Shown piece after piece: positions 25,227 to 33,072 of a DNA stretch of 64,000 bases. The stretch comes from CAZUAQ01 sp964618455. Its GTDB lineage: Bacteria; Planctomycetota; Phycisphaerae; UBA1845; PWPN01. The translations under genes and the position numbers were made by a program. The stretch spans positions 65,251-129,250 of the forward strand of contig CAZUAQ010000011.1 of assembly GCA_964618455.1 (NCBI GenBank). The letters run 5' to 3'. The number at the start of each line of letters is the position of its first letter. The first letter of the stretch is position 1. The notes beneath the pieces were generated by a model. It searched no databases. It saw only the letters and a list, made by a program, of their open reading frames with translations, and was not told the origin of the DNA.

Positions 25227-25787
25227 ATGGACAATGTCATCGGGCTGCTGATTGTTTTCGTGACCATCGTCCTCTCGTGCGCGTCCTTGTACGTCGTGTG
25301 GCGAATCGCCAGGGCGATGAACGAGGGGCGTCTTGATCGCCGCGAGGGGGATGGCTGGAAAATGAGCAGTCTCGGGGCGTTGATCTGCCTTGTGGCTGCC
25401 ATGGGGACGGGCATCTACTCCGTGGTCTTCCTGCTCAACAGCGCACCTGCGACGGCAACGATCGTGGACGTGGTGGTCTCGGAGACCGACGAAGGCGAAG
25501 AACGGCGATCAGTGGTATACACGTACGAAGTTGAGGGGGAACAATATCAGGATCGCACGAGCAGTTCTTACGGACGGGAGTTTTTCAAAGGCGATGAGAT
25601 ACCCGTCCGGTATCACCTGACCCGTCGCCACGAGTCGCGGATCGACTACTGGAGCTATCACTGGGGTCTTTCGGTCTTGATGCTCGGTGCCGCATTCGTT
25701 TTCGCCGTCTTCGCGTTGATCCTGCGTTCCGGACAAGCGAAACAGCCTCCCGCCGAATGCGTCGCCGTGCCGTCAAATTCGACATGA
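25227..25787 (+). CDS. DUF3592-like membrane protein
   Basis: A 186-aa protein with three membrane helices (about residues 4-24, 46-68, 143-163). Between the second and third lies a strand-rich extracytoplasmic domain (ATATIVDVVVSETDEGEERRSVVYTYEVEGEQYQ, FFKGDEIPVRYHL), as in the DUF3592 family. The role of this family is not known. Downstream is a 522-bp gene-poor stretch with a candidate structured RNA and two terminators. Confidence 0.7.
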   Translation: MDNVIGLLIVFVTIVLSCASLYVVWRIARAMNEGRLDRREGDGWKMSSLGALICLVAAMGTGIYSVVFLLNSAPATATIVDVVVSETDEGEERRSVVYTYEVEGEQYQDRTSSSYGREFFKGDEIPVRYHLTRRHESRIDYWSYHWGLSVLMLGAAFVFAVFALILRSGQAKQPPAECVAVPSNST

Positions 25788-26011
25788 TCAACGTGCGGCA
25801 CGTGGCCTACCTGACGTCATCCATTCTTCGTCCTGTGGACAGTTGACCTGCCCCAGGCTGTGCGACCGACGAGCAAGTCCCGAGCTCGCATGGGATCTCG
25901 ACCGTGATCCGGATATCGGACCACTCCCCCTGAACCCTGATTATCAAATTGTCCTGATGCGCTGAAAGGTCCAGCTTTCCCGCCGCCAATGTTCATCATC
26001 CTGAAAGGGAT

Positions 26012-26190
26012 GCCGAGCGGGCGGAGCGGCGGATGAATCCCACGCCCTCGGCAATGAGCGACATCAGCCGGGATTCGCGCCTGAGCGCCGCGGATCCCGG
26101 CTCCTGCCGGAGGGCGACAGCCATCCCGCGCCAGTTCTCCGGCAGGTCATATGCCCGGTCGAGCACGGAGCCCGCTCGGCCGGGTTTTTT
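26012..26190 (+). ncRNA. Candidate structured RNA ending at an intrinsic terminator
   Basis: An 11-bp perfect closing helix joins 26012-26022 (GCCGAGCGGGC) and 26170-26180 (GCCCGCTCGGC). Nested inside are 26044-26053 with 26105-26115 (one bulge) and 26067-26079 with 26089-26101 (13 bp, one G-U). A competing 10-bp helix pairs 26103-26112 with 26137-26146. Six T residues follow at 26185-26190. The size (about 170 nt) and rod shape recall 6S RNA, but no conserved core could be confirmed. It lies 224 bp after the DUF3592-like gene with no plus-strand gene downstream, so it is more likely a stand-alone RNA or 3' UTR than a riboswitch. A 72-codon minus-strand frame (25996-26214) overlaps and is the main rival. 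Confidence 0.35.
26154..26190 (+). terminator. Intrinsic terminator, plus strand
   Basis: CCCGGTCGAGC and GCTCGGCCGGG form an 11-bp stem (one G-U) around a 9-nt loop, followed directly by TTTTTT. It is among the best terminators in the window and ends the candidate RNA or the long 3' end of the DUF3592-like transcript. Its right arm overlaps the closing helix of the candidate RNA, so the two structures compete. Confidence 0.75.
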
Positions 26191-26231
26191 CATGCGCCGA
26201 AGAAAGACGATCACCTCTCCGAGAAGAGAAA

Positions 26232-26264
26232 GGGCCCGATTCCTCTCAGCGAGGGATCGGGCCC
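26232..26264 (-). terminator. Intrinsic terminator of the PKD-like lipoprotein gene
   Basis: On the minus strand GGGCCCGATCCC pairs with GGAATCGGGCCC (one wobble) and is followed by TTTCTCTTCTC. It lies 45 nt after the stop of the 26310-27056 gene. Confidence 0.6.
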
Positions 26265-26309
26265 TGGATCGTCCGCTTCAAGTCGGATATCGATCGGATG
26301 CACGTCCAA

Positions 26310-27056
26310 TTACGGATCCCGGACTTCGATCTGGATCTCCATGAAGTCGAAACTGGCAGTGTCCTCGAACAGCAGTCCGAAATCGGGTGAGAAGATCGTG
26401 TCGCGAATGATATCGTTTCGCACGGTCAGTCGGATGTAATGGAATCCGGTCTTGAGCACGATGCGCGGATTGGCTTCGGACGAGAAGACCGTGCCCGCCG
26501 AGAGCGTGGTTGCCTGATCATCCGTCGCCCCGAAGCTCCACTCGTACTCGATCGTCGTTGCGCCGTCACCGGCGGTGCTGTTCTCGCCGACCAGGTAGAT
26601 CTCCTCGTTCCCGCTCTCGTCATTGTCGAAGACGATGTAGCCTTCGGCGGTGGCGGTGATGGTTTGCCCCGCCTGCACGGCGACACTGACATCGGCGACC
26701 GGCCAACTGGTCGTGCATGTGATGATGTTCAACGCGCACTGACTGGCGAAGGCATCGCGCGGTTCCTGAGGATCGATCCCGGCGATCACGGGGTCGGTCC
26801 CGGGCGGATCGTCGTCCGGAGGGTCGTTGTCGTCCGGGGGGTCGTCATCCGGCGGATCATCGTCCGGGGGATCGTTGTCGTCCGGCGGCGGATCCGTGTC
26901 CGGAGGAGGATCCGTATCCGGCGGCGTGCCATTATCGGGGGGAGGGTCGTCCACAGGGGGCGGACACCCTTGCCCCATGGCCAGCAATGCCGCGATCAGT
27001 GTGGCGCCGATCACGCAATGCCACCATGAATTACCGTTGCCCAGCTTGCGAATCAT
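26310..27056 (-). CDS. Lipoprotein with Pro/Asp-rich linker and PKD-like domain
   Basis: A 248-aa protein. The ATG at 27056 has GGGAGG 10 nt upstream. A hydrophobic segment ends in the lipobox MGQGC. Residues about 35-90 are a Pro/Asp repeat linker (PPPDTDPPPDDNDPPDDDPP and similar), acidic and extended. The remaining 150 residues look like a PKD/Ig-like beta sandwich (VSVAVQAGQTITATAEGYI, TTIEYEWSFGATDDQATTL, GFHYIRLTVRND). It is probably anchored in the outer membrane with a stalked binding domain. The ligand is unknown. Confidence 0.75.
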   Translation of the reverse strand: MIRKLGNGNSWWHCVIGATLIAALLAMGQGCPPPVDDPPPDNGTPPDTDPPPDTDPPPDDNDPPDDDPPDDDPPDDNDPPDDDPPGTDPVIAGIDPQEPRDAFASQCALNIITCTTSWPVADVSVAVQAGQTITATAEGYIVFDNDESGNEEIYLVGENSTAGDGATTIEYEWSFGATDDQATTLSAGTVFSSEANPRIVLKTGFHYIRLTVRNDIIRDTIFSPDFGLLFEDTASFDFMEIQIEVRDP

Positions 27057-27261
27057 GTCGTCTCTACCTCCCATATTCGACAGTGACGGCCGTTTTCGGC
27101 GAAAGATGTTCGGCCTGCTCAGCCAATACCCTTCGTGGTGCTCGTCACCGTGGTAGTTTCCGGCCCGTGCCGGAGTGTAGTATAAAGTATTGTCAGTGTC
27201 CGAGCCGCACCTGTCGCGCGATTTCAGAAAACGCGACGGCGGGGCAGAATGGGAGAATCGC

Positions 27262-27903
27262 ATGAAACGCGCCACACAGTTCGGATCTCGCCCCCGGAGG
27301 TTGCTCGTGATGGCGGGGCTGGTTCTTCTGGGAGGGATGGTCGGCTGCCAGTCGCCGGGAAGGATCTTCTATCGGCCGCGAGCGATGGAGGCGGAATCCG
27401 GTCATGTCTATCTCGCCGCCGAGACCACGACCGCTCCGGCCGCCACCACGCAACCGGCATCCGCGGGTGTGGCGACGACGCAACCCGCGAAAACAGAGGA
27501 AGCGTCTGACGGGGCGGCCACGACACGTCCGGGTGTTCGCTATGCCCAGCCGAGAAGCACAGTGCGCAAGATGGTGTTTTCCGCGCTGGTCAGTCAACTC
27601 GCCGTTGAAGACGCCACGACGGGGGCGGGGCGCGAGTTTTCGCAATCGCAATCGCCACAGGTCGGGCAGATCGCCGGACGGTCGGGGTTGACCGCACCGC
27701 AGCCGGTCACCGCCACAACACTTGCCTCGCGACCGGGCGTGGTGACCAGCGTGACCGCGCAAATCCCTCGCGCGGACGAAAGCAACCTGACCACTCCCGG
27801 CCTCAACCCGATCAGTCGCTTTTGCAGTGAGTTCGTCAAGGCGGGGTTCTCCAGGGACCACTCGTTTTGCGCGCAACACTCGGCCGCACGTTACCGTCGA
27901 TAA
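27262..27903 (+). CDS. TTQP-rich lipoprotein, unknown function
   Basis: A 213-aa protein starting at ATG with GGGAGAATCGC upstream. A lipoprotein signal ends at GGMVGC. The following stretch is rich in Ala/Thr/Gln/Pro (TTTAPAATTQPASAGVATTQ), a planctomycete-style spacer. A short ordered segment (RSTVRKMVFSALVSQLAVED) and a Gln/Ser/Thr-rich tail follow. No domain is recognised. It is divergent from the PKD-like lipoprotein across about 205 bp. Confidence 0.6.
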   Translation: MKRATQFGSRPRRLLVMAGLVLLGGMVGCQSPGRIFYRPRAMEAESGHVYLAAETTTAPAATTQPASAGVATTQPAKTEEASDGAATTRPGVRYAQPRSTVRKMVFSALVSQLAVEDATTGAGREFSQSQSPQVGQIAGRSGLTAPQPVTATTLASRPGVVTSVTAQIPRADESNLTTPGLNPISRFCSEFVKAGFSRDHSFCAQHSAARYRR

Positions 27904-28005
27904 GTCCTGGACTCCCTACGCGCATCAAGACAGGTAACGCCGAGTAGTCCGTGCCGCGACAGCCTGGGACTCGTGGTGCGCGACTGTGCAAGCACAAGGA
28001 CAGCG

Positions 28006-28380
28006 TCAATGCGCGTGTGTGTTGCGGGGAGCAGGTGTTTCTCCCTGCGCGTCATGTGGAGAAGTGGCGGACTGTCGTTGCCGTTCATAGTGCTGCCGGC
28101 GGGCCTCCTCGCGCTCGTAGAGTTCTTCCATGTCCGGGGGGTTCCAGAGATTCATTCGGATCCGGCGCGTCGGTTCATCGCGCACAAACGCGGCATACAC
28201 GCTCAAGCACAGGCCGATCAGAAGCAGGCCGATGACGAGCAGCGATCCGGATCGCCTGCGTCGCATGGCGGCGCTCCTGGACTCGGAAAGATCCTGCCCG
28301 CAACGCGCGCAAAAGCGCGCGGCCGGCCGATTGCGATGATCGCAGCGTTTGCAGATCAGTTTGGACGCGTTGATGTTCAT
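28006..28380 (-). CDS. Zinc-ribbon single-pass membrane protein
   Basis: A 124-aa protein with an N-terminal zinc ribbon (CKRCDHRNRPAARFCARCGQDL, two CxxC pairs), a basic patch RRRR, one transmembrane helix (about residues 46-65) and a charged, probably coiled C-terminal tail (MEELYEREEARRQHYERQRQ). Its ATG overlaps the GGDEF stop by 4 nt (ATGA), so it belongs to the same operon. The role is unknown. Context suggests a partner of the diguanylate cyclase. Confidence 0.65.
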   Translation of the reverse strand: MNINASKLICKRCDHRNRPAARFCARCGQDLSESRSAAMRRRRSGSLLVIGLLLIGLCLSVYAAFVRDEPTRRIRMNLWNPPDMEELYEREEARRQHYERQRQSATSPHDAQGETPAPRNTHAH

Positions 28381-29741
28381 GCCGTTTCCGACGCCGGGTC
28401 GATGGGGTCGTCCATGGTCAGCTTCTCCGGGGGCTGCTCGGGATCGCTGCCGACGAGGTAGAAACAGTTCTTGCCGCTGCTCTTGGCTTGCAGGAGGGCC
28501 TTGTCCGCACTGTGGATGAGTTCCTCGGCGGATCTGGCATCCCAGGGATACGAGGCAAGTCCACCGCTGACGGTGATGTGCCCGACGTTCTCCGCCCCGA
28601 GCCGCTCGAAATTGTGCGTGCGGAGCGCCTTCTGGAAGCGGTTGATGACCTGAAGCGTGCTGCGCGGATGCTTCGAGCCGGGCACACGGGGGCGCTCGGC
28701 ATCCCAGAAGACGACGACGAATTCGTCACCGGCGTAACGCGCGACGATGTCGTGTCGGCGGCAGGTTCGGCGGAACAACTGCCCCGTCTCGCGCAGGATT
28801 TCATCTCCGGCGGCATGGCCGTACGTGTCGTTGAAATGCTTGAACCCATCGAGATCGAAGATCAGTACCGTCACGCAGAACTGGTTGGCCCGGGCCCGCG
28901 CCAGGATCGATTCCAATGCCTGCATGAGAAATCGGCGGTTGGGCAGTTGGGTGGCGGCGTCGGTCATGGCCATGCGCTGGAGATCGTCACGCTCGCGACA
29001 GGCCTCGAGCAGATGGGCGACGAGGTTCCCGTAGTGCCGGAGCTTCTCGACTTCCTGCAGGGAATAGGGCGAGCGATGGCGCGTGCCGATGAAGATGCGG
29101 CCTGTCGCCTCGGTCTCCTCGCGCAGCCGGAACGCCTCCACGAGCGCGGGTTCGCTGTCGATGTCGCCCACCGTGGCACTGTAGTCACCCGCCACGATAC
29201 GCACGAACGGCGTCCGCATGGAGTCGGCGAGCAATTGGCAGAGTCGATCGAGCAGCGCTTGCGGCCCTTCACCGAGGTTGGCGAGCAGACCGGCCATGGC
29301 GTTGATCTCCTGCCAGTTGGGCAGGGCGGACTCGGGCGTCGGCGTTGCCAGTGAGTCCGCGACGGTCATGATGGCCAGCGCTTCGTCCAACTCATCCCCG
29401 CGAGGGGGATAGATCAGGTAATCATCCGCCCCGGCCTGGACGACATTTCGGGCGGCCGGTTCACCGCCGGGATCGCAACAGAGCACGAGACGCGAAGTGG
29501 TGCCGGCGGCTTTGCGTAATGCGGAGATGGCTTTGTCGAGCTTCCGCATTTCCGGATCGACCCCGACCAGCACACCCCGCGCGGGGCCTACGGCCAGGAG
29601 GGCGATGCCCGCCAGGTAGGTCGGCGCGGTCTGAACTTCGTAACGTGGATACCGTGCTCGAAGTTGGTTCGCCAGCTCGCCGGGGTCGCAGACGACCACC
29701 AGGCGCTGCCGGTCGTGCTCGAGCAGTTCGGTCGAGATCAT
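28377..29741 (-). CDS. Diguanylate cyclase with receiver-like N-terminus (GGDEF)
   Basis: A 454-aa protein. Residues 12-125 resemble a receiver domain (LVVVCDPGELANQL, GVLVGVDPEM, QAGADDYLIYPP). Residues about 145-245 look GAF-like. Residues about 258-430 are a GGDEF domain: DAATQLPNRRFLMQAL, VLIFDLDGFKHFNDTYGHAAGDEIL, and the active-site loop RYAGDEFVVVF. AGDEF is a commonly active variant. No EAL domain is seen. It would make cyclic di-GMP. It overlaps both neighbours by 4 nt, in the order degenerate receiver, GGDEF, zinc ribbon, so translation is coupled. Motility or surface attachment is a plausible output, since the flagellar locus begins 3 kb away. Confidence 0.9.
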   Translation of the reverse strand: MISTELLEHDRQRLVVVCDPGELANQLRARYPRYEVQTAPTYLAGIALLAVGPARGVLVGVDPEMRKLDKAISALRKAAGTTSRLVLCCDPGGEPAARNVVQAGADDYLIYPPRGDELDEALAIMTVADSLATPTPESALPNWQEINAMAGLLANLGEGPQALLDRLCQLLADSMRTPFVRIVAGDYSATVGDIDSEPALVEAFRLREETEATGRIFIGTRHRSPYSLQEVEKLRHYGNLVAHLLEACRERDDLQRMAMTDAATQLPNRRFLMQALESILARARANQFCVTVLIFDLDGFKHFNDTYGHAAGDEILRETGQLFRRTCRRHDIVARYAGDEFVVVFWDAERPRVPGSKHPRSTLQVINRFQKALRTHNFERLGAENVGHITVSGGLASYPWDARSAEELIHSADKALLQAKSSGKNCFYLVGSDPEQPPEKLTMDDPIDPASETA

Positions 29742-30712
29742 GGCCGCTTCTCCTCTTCGGAAGAACCGGGCGCAGGCGGATCGTGACCGAGCAAGGCCGC
29801 GACCTCCTCGGGGGAGAGGTGGACGTTTCCCAGGGGAACGGTTTCGCTTTCCATGGAGTGATCGGCCGAGGAGGAGGGCCCACCGGATTCGAACGGATGT
29901 CGATCATGTCCCGGCGACGATTGAGCCGGAGAGGATTCCGGAGGCCTGGTCTGCGCGGAGGGCGGAGTGCGTTGGGGTCTTCGTGGACTGGGGGACCAGG
30001 GGACGGAAATCTCATCGCCGGAGCGGCCGGCACCGGAGGCAGGAGCCCGTTGCGTTGTCGATTGCGGGTAGGGATCATGAATGGCATCCGGTGATCCCGG
30101 AGTCGGTTGCTGCGATGGCATCTCCGCCGGTCCACTTCCTTGATCCGACTTCAAAACATCATCGTGGACCTCGGTTGATGGATCGGCAAGAGGCACGAGC
30201 CGCATTGATTCGGTGTTTGCGTGGGTGCCGGCGGAAGAATGTGTCGATCCTGGAGCGTTCGTCGGCGGATTCGCCACGTCCCGTGAACCGGATGTCGATC
30301 GCGATGCTCCCGCCATGATTCCTGCAGTGGAAACGTCGCCGGTGGCGTTGAGGTCGACGAGCACCGCTTCCTCGAGGAGGTCAAGATCGAGAGGGCGCGC
30401 GCCACGTTTGCAGGCGGAGTCGACTTTGGCCTGTTGATGCGGTGGGCCGTGAACGAAAAGGAGCGCGTCGCGGCAAAGATTCTCGGCGTGCGAGAAGAAC
30501 TCCATCTCGCTCCAATCGATCGCGGGCATGCTGACGAGAATGACGGCGGGGCGGAGTCCCCGGGCGAGCAGGGCGGTAGCCTCGTACGGATTCGAAGAGG
30601 CAATGGCCGGATTCTCAGGCCGGCTCAGCCATTCCTGAACGTCATTTGGGAATTCCCCCACAGACCCGGCCATGTAGAGAATCCGCGAGGCCTTGAACCG
30701 GTTCACTGGCAT
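29738..30712 (-). CDS. Degenerate receiver-like protein with long disordered tail
   Basis: A 324-aa protein. Residues 8-120 resemble a receiver fold (ASRILYMAGSVGEFP, PAVILVSMPAID), but Ser replaces the usual phospho-acceptor Asp at the end of beta-3, so it is probably not phosphorylated. Residues about 130-290 are Ser/Pro-rich and disordered. Near the C-terminus is LSPEEVAALLG, similar to the LSQEEIDALL motif of FliM. GAGGA lies 7 nt before the ATG. It is the first gene of a three-gene operon and overlaps the GGDEF gene by 4 nt. A scaffold or adaptor role is inferred. Confidence 0.6.
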   Translation of the reverse strand: MPVNRFKASRILYMAGSVGEFPNDVQEWLSRPENPAIASSNPYEATALLARGLRPAVILVSMPAIDWSEMEFFSHAENLCRDALLFVHGPPHQQAKVDSACKRGARPLDLDLLEEAVLVDLNATGDVSTAGIMAGASRSTSGSRDVANPPTNAPGSTHSSAGTHANTESMRLVPLADPSTEVHDDVLKSDQGSGPAEMPSQQPTPGSPDAIHDPYPQSTTQRAPASGAGRSGDEISVPWSPSPRRPQRTPPSAQTRPPESSPAQSSPGHDRHPFESGGPSSSADHSMESETVPLGNVHLSPEEVAALLGHDPPAPGSSEEEKRP

Positions 30713-30730
30713 GCGGATTCCTCACTCGGT

Positions 30731-30759
30731 TTGTCAGTTCAACCTATCTCTGCTAAATA
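30731..30759 (+). promoter_or_regulatory. Promoter of dacB (extended -10)
   Basis: TTGTCA (30731-30736, 5 of 6) is followed by 17 bp and TAAATA (30754-30759) preceded by TGC, an extended -10. The leader to the ATG at 30834 would be about 68 nt. The site lies within the divergent region with the receiver-like gene. Confidence 0.5.
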
Positions 30760-30833
30760 GTCTAAGCTTCCCTCGTGAGGTGGTCAATGCGCTGGTATCA
30801 GATAAGACAGGAAAGCGGTCGGAAGGTTTGCGT

Positions 30834-32309
30834 ATGAGTGGCTCCGGATTGGTTCGGTCGTGGCTGTTGATTCTCGCCTTATCGGTTCCGGCGTGGACGG
30901 AAGCTTCCGAGCCCGAAGATCTCGCTCGGAAGATCGACGCGCTGCGTACGCAGCCTGCATTAGGGAAGATGGTCTGCGGGATTCGCGTCGAACAGGTCCA
31001 CCCCGTTCACCAGCTTGTTTACGAACATGCCGCGGACAAGCCTCTCAAGCCCGCCAGCAATATGAAGATTCTGACCTCAGCGGCGGCCATTGATATCCTG
31101 GGTCGTGATTTCAAGTACCGCACGCTCCTTGCCCAGCGTGGCAAAGATCTGATCGTTATCGGAGCGGGAGACCCCTCGATCGGGGACCCGCGCATGGCCG
31201 ATCGGGCCGACGAGTCGATCACCGCCTTGTTTCATCATTGGGCGGACGTGCTGGAAGCGATGGGTGTCAAGCAGGTGCCGGGCGATCTGATTTTCGACGA
31301 TTTCATCTTCGAACAGACGCACATTCATCCAAGCTGGCATCGCTTCAACCTGGAAAGCTGGTACGCGGCGCCCGTGGGCGGATTGAACTTCAACGACAAC
31401 TGCGTGGATGTCGTGGCAAAGCCGGCGTCCAAGATCGGCACGCGGGCGGAGGTGACCCTCGTCCCGAACACACCCTGGGCCAAGTTGGAGAATCGAACCT
31501 CGACGGCGGCGAAGGGTCACCCGACGGTGACGCGCAGGGGTGACGGTCCGTTCACCGTGCAAGTCAAGGGGCCGGTGTCGACACCCAACTCGCGCGAGAA
31601 TCCGATTTCGATTGCCGTGATCGACCCCGGCGCTTTCTTTGCCAGCACCTTTCGCACCGTGCTGGCGGCGAGGGGGATTCGGGTGGTCGGCGAGAACCGG
31701 AGGGAACGGGTTCGCGGTGAGGATGGTCTGCTACCGAAGGATGTTCGCGTCCTCGCCTCCCATGAACGACCACTCGGTGATTTGTTGTGGCGCACGAACA
31801 AGAGCAGCATGAATCTGTTCGCGGAAGCCATCTTCAAGAGTCTGGGGGCTTACGGCCTGGACCGGGGAAGGATACGCACCGGGACGAATGAGTCGGGGCG
31901 CAACGCGTTGAAGCGATTTCTCGATCGCCGGGGAATTGACGACGAGGGCTGTGTCTTCGATGACGGCTCGGGATTGAGTCACGAGAACCGCTGCACCGCC
32001 GCGATCATCACCTCTGTGCTCACCCTGCTGGACGCGCGGCCCGATCGCGATGCGTGGTGGGAGGATCTGGCAGTGCCCGGCGAAAAGGTCGGCACGTTAC
32101 GTAATCGCCTGGAGGGATTCGAAGCGGCCGTGCGGGCCAAGACCGGGACAATCAGCGGCGTGAGCGCGCTGAGCGGCTACGTGCTCGGGCCGCAGGGGGA
32201 GCGCTATGCGTTCAGCGTCCTCTGCAATGACACACATCGCGCCAAAGGCGGAACCTCCGCCGCCAAGAAACTTCAGGACGACATCGTGAAGCTGCTTGCA
32301 GGTGAATAG
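30834..32309 (+). CDS. dacB: D-alanyl-D-alanine carboxypeptidase/endopeptidase (PBP4)
   Basis: A 491-aa exported enzyme of peptidase family S13. The signal peptide is residues 1-24 (LLILALSVPAWTEA). The three active-site motifs are present: S75-x-x-K78 in KPASNMKIL, S325-x-N327 in KSSMNLFAE, and K436-T-G in RAKTGTISGVS. The large insertion domain between the first two motifs is as in PBP4. It trims or cleaves peptide cross-links in the periplasm, which, with murA, supports a peptidoglycan wall. The start ATG at 30834 has GGAAGG upstream and fits the signal peptide. The longer frame is not credible. Confidence 0.95.
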   Translation: MSGSGLVRSWLLILALSVPAWTEASEPEDLARKIDALRTQPALGKMVCGIRVEQVHPVHQLVYEHAADKPLKPASNMKILTSAAAIDILGRDFKYRTLLAQRGKDLIVIGAGDPSIGDPRMADRADESITALFHHWADVLEAMGVKQVPGDLIFDDFIFEQTHIHPSWHRFNLESWYAAPVGGLNFNDNCVDVVAKPASKIGTRAEVTLVPNTPWAKLENRTSTAAKGHPTVTRRGDGPFTVQVKGPVSTPNSRENPISIAVIDPGAFFASTFRTVLAARGIRVVGENRRERVRGEDGLLPKDVRVLASHERPLGDLLWRTNKSSMNLFAEAIFKSLGAYGLDRGRIRTGTNESGRNALKRFLDRRGIDDEGCVFDDGSGLSHENRCTAAIITSVLTLLDARPDRDAWWEDLAVPGEKVGTLRNRLEGFEAAVRAKTGTISGVSALSGYVLGPQGERYAFSVLCNDTHRAKGGTSAAKKLQDDIVKLLAGE

Positions 32310-33072
32310 AGTTACCATTGCCACCTCCCTCCCCCTGACACGAATGTTGGAACACGGCTTGCTCGTTGCCATGGCCTTTTCGGCGCCCCTTCTGATGCCA
32401 TCATGCCCTAAACCGCAGTTTCAAAATATCGGACGAAATTGTAATCGTCCGCACCAGTGATGATGGTGTAAGGTATATACGAGGAGAAAAGCTCCTGGAG
32501 ACCCATGGGAAGCAATCCCCCTTTATGGAAGGGGCACGGCCATTGGCGCACTCCAGGTTAGCCTCAACCCATTCCCGGTACTGGGAGCGAGATCGGTGGA
32601 ATCGAGGCGATTCCGCGAATTACTTCGCGGAACCGTTCGGGGAAGATTCCGCGCGCCGGTCTCGACCGGCCCGGCGGAAGACTCAGAGTCTGACGTCGGG
32701 TTTGGTCGTTGTGGCCTCTCTCCACTTGCAGATGAGCAATCCCCATCGAAGAACGGAGATGCCGAGGTTGTGAATTATCGGACGGGCCCTCGGGCGCGAC
32801 GGTTCCCCGCCAGGCTAGCGATGCGCGCTCAAACCGATACGCAGTTGCAAACCGACGTTGGCCCATCCTTCGAAAATATCTAGAGTTACAGTTTTGCCCC
32901 GTCATTTTCGGAAACACCAAGATTCCCTGTTTTCGGACGGTGATCACTCATCTTTTGCGTCGTCTTCTGCCGACACAGAAGGAACCTCGACACATTCTTG
33001 CACAGCAGGTGTGTCGGCGATCCGTCATGGGTCGGCGGTGGTCAGGATGACCAAAAAGTGGTGAGGCTCAGG
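32310..33072. other. Gene-free, hairpin-rich stretch before the flagellar locus
   Basis: A 763-bp region with no credible protein frame. It holds many stems: AGGAG/CTCCT (32482-32496), CTGGAG/CTCCAG (32493-32498 with 32550-32555) enclosing CCCC/GGGG, TCCC/GGGA near 32575, a perfect 9-bp TTCCGCGAA/TTCGCGGAA (32611-32632), a TTCCGC...GCGGAA arm pair (about 32647-32678) and palindrome AGACTCAGAGTCT (32679-32691). A TATATA -10-like box is at 32473. It could hold a structured RNA or the leader of the flagellar transcript. I match no known RNA family. Confidence 0.4.

Noticed and set aside
26012..26190. Riboswitch controlling a downstream gene
   Set aside because: No plus-strand gene follows the terminator; the next gene is on the minus strand with its own terminator facing this one.
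25996..26214. 72-codon minus-strand frame as a small protein
   Set aside because: No good ribosome-binding site and heavy overlap with RNA helices and a terminator; it stays as the rival to the RNA call.
26820..26945. Short DNA repeats resembling a tandem or CRISPR-like array
   Set aside because: They encode the Pro/Asp linker of the lipoprotein, in frame, with no spacers of uniform length.
32564..32947. 127-codon minus-strand frame in the long gap
   Set aside because: Composition is not protein-like, there is no ribosome-binding site, and the frame runs through strong hairpins.
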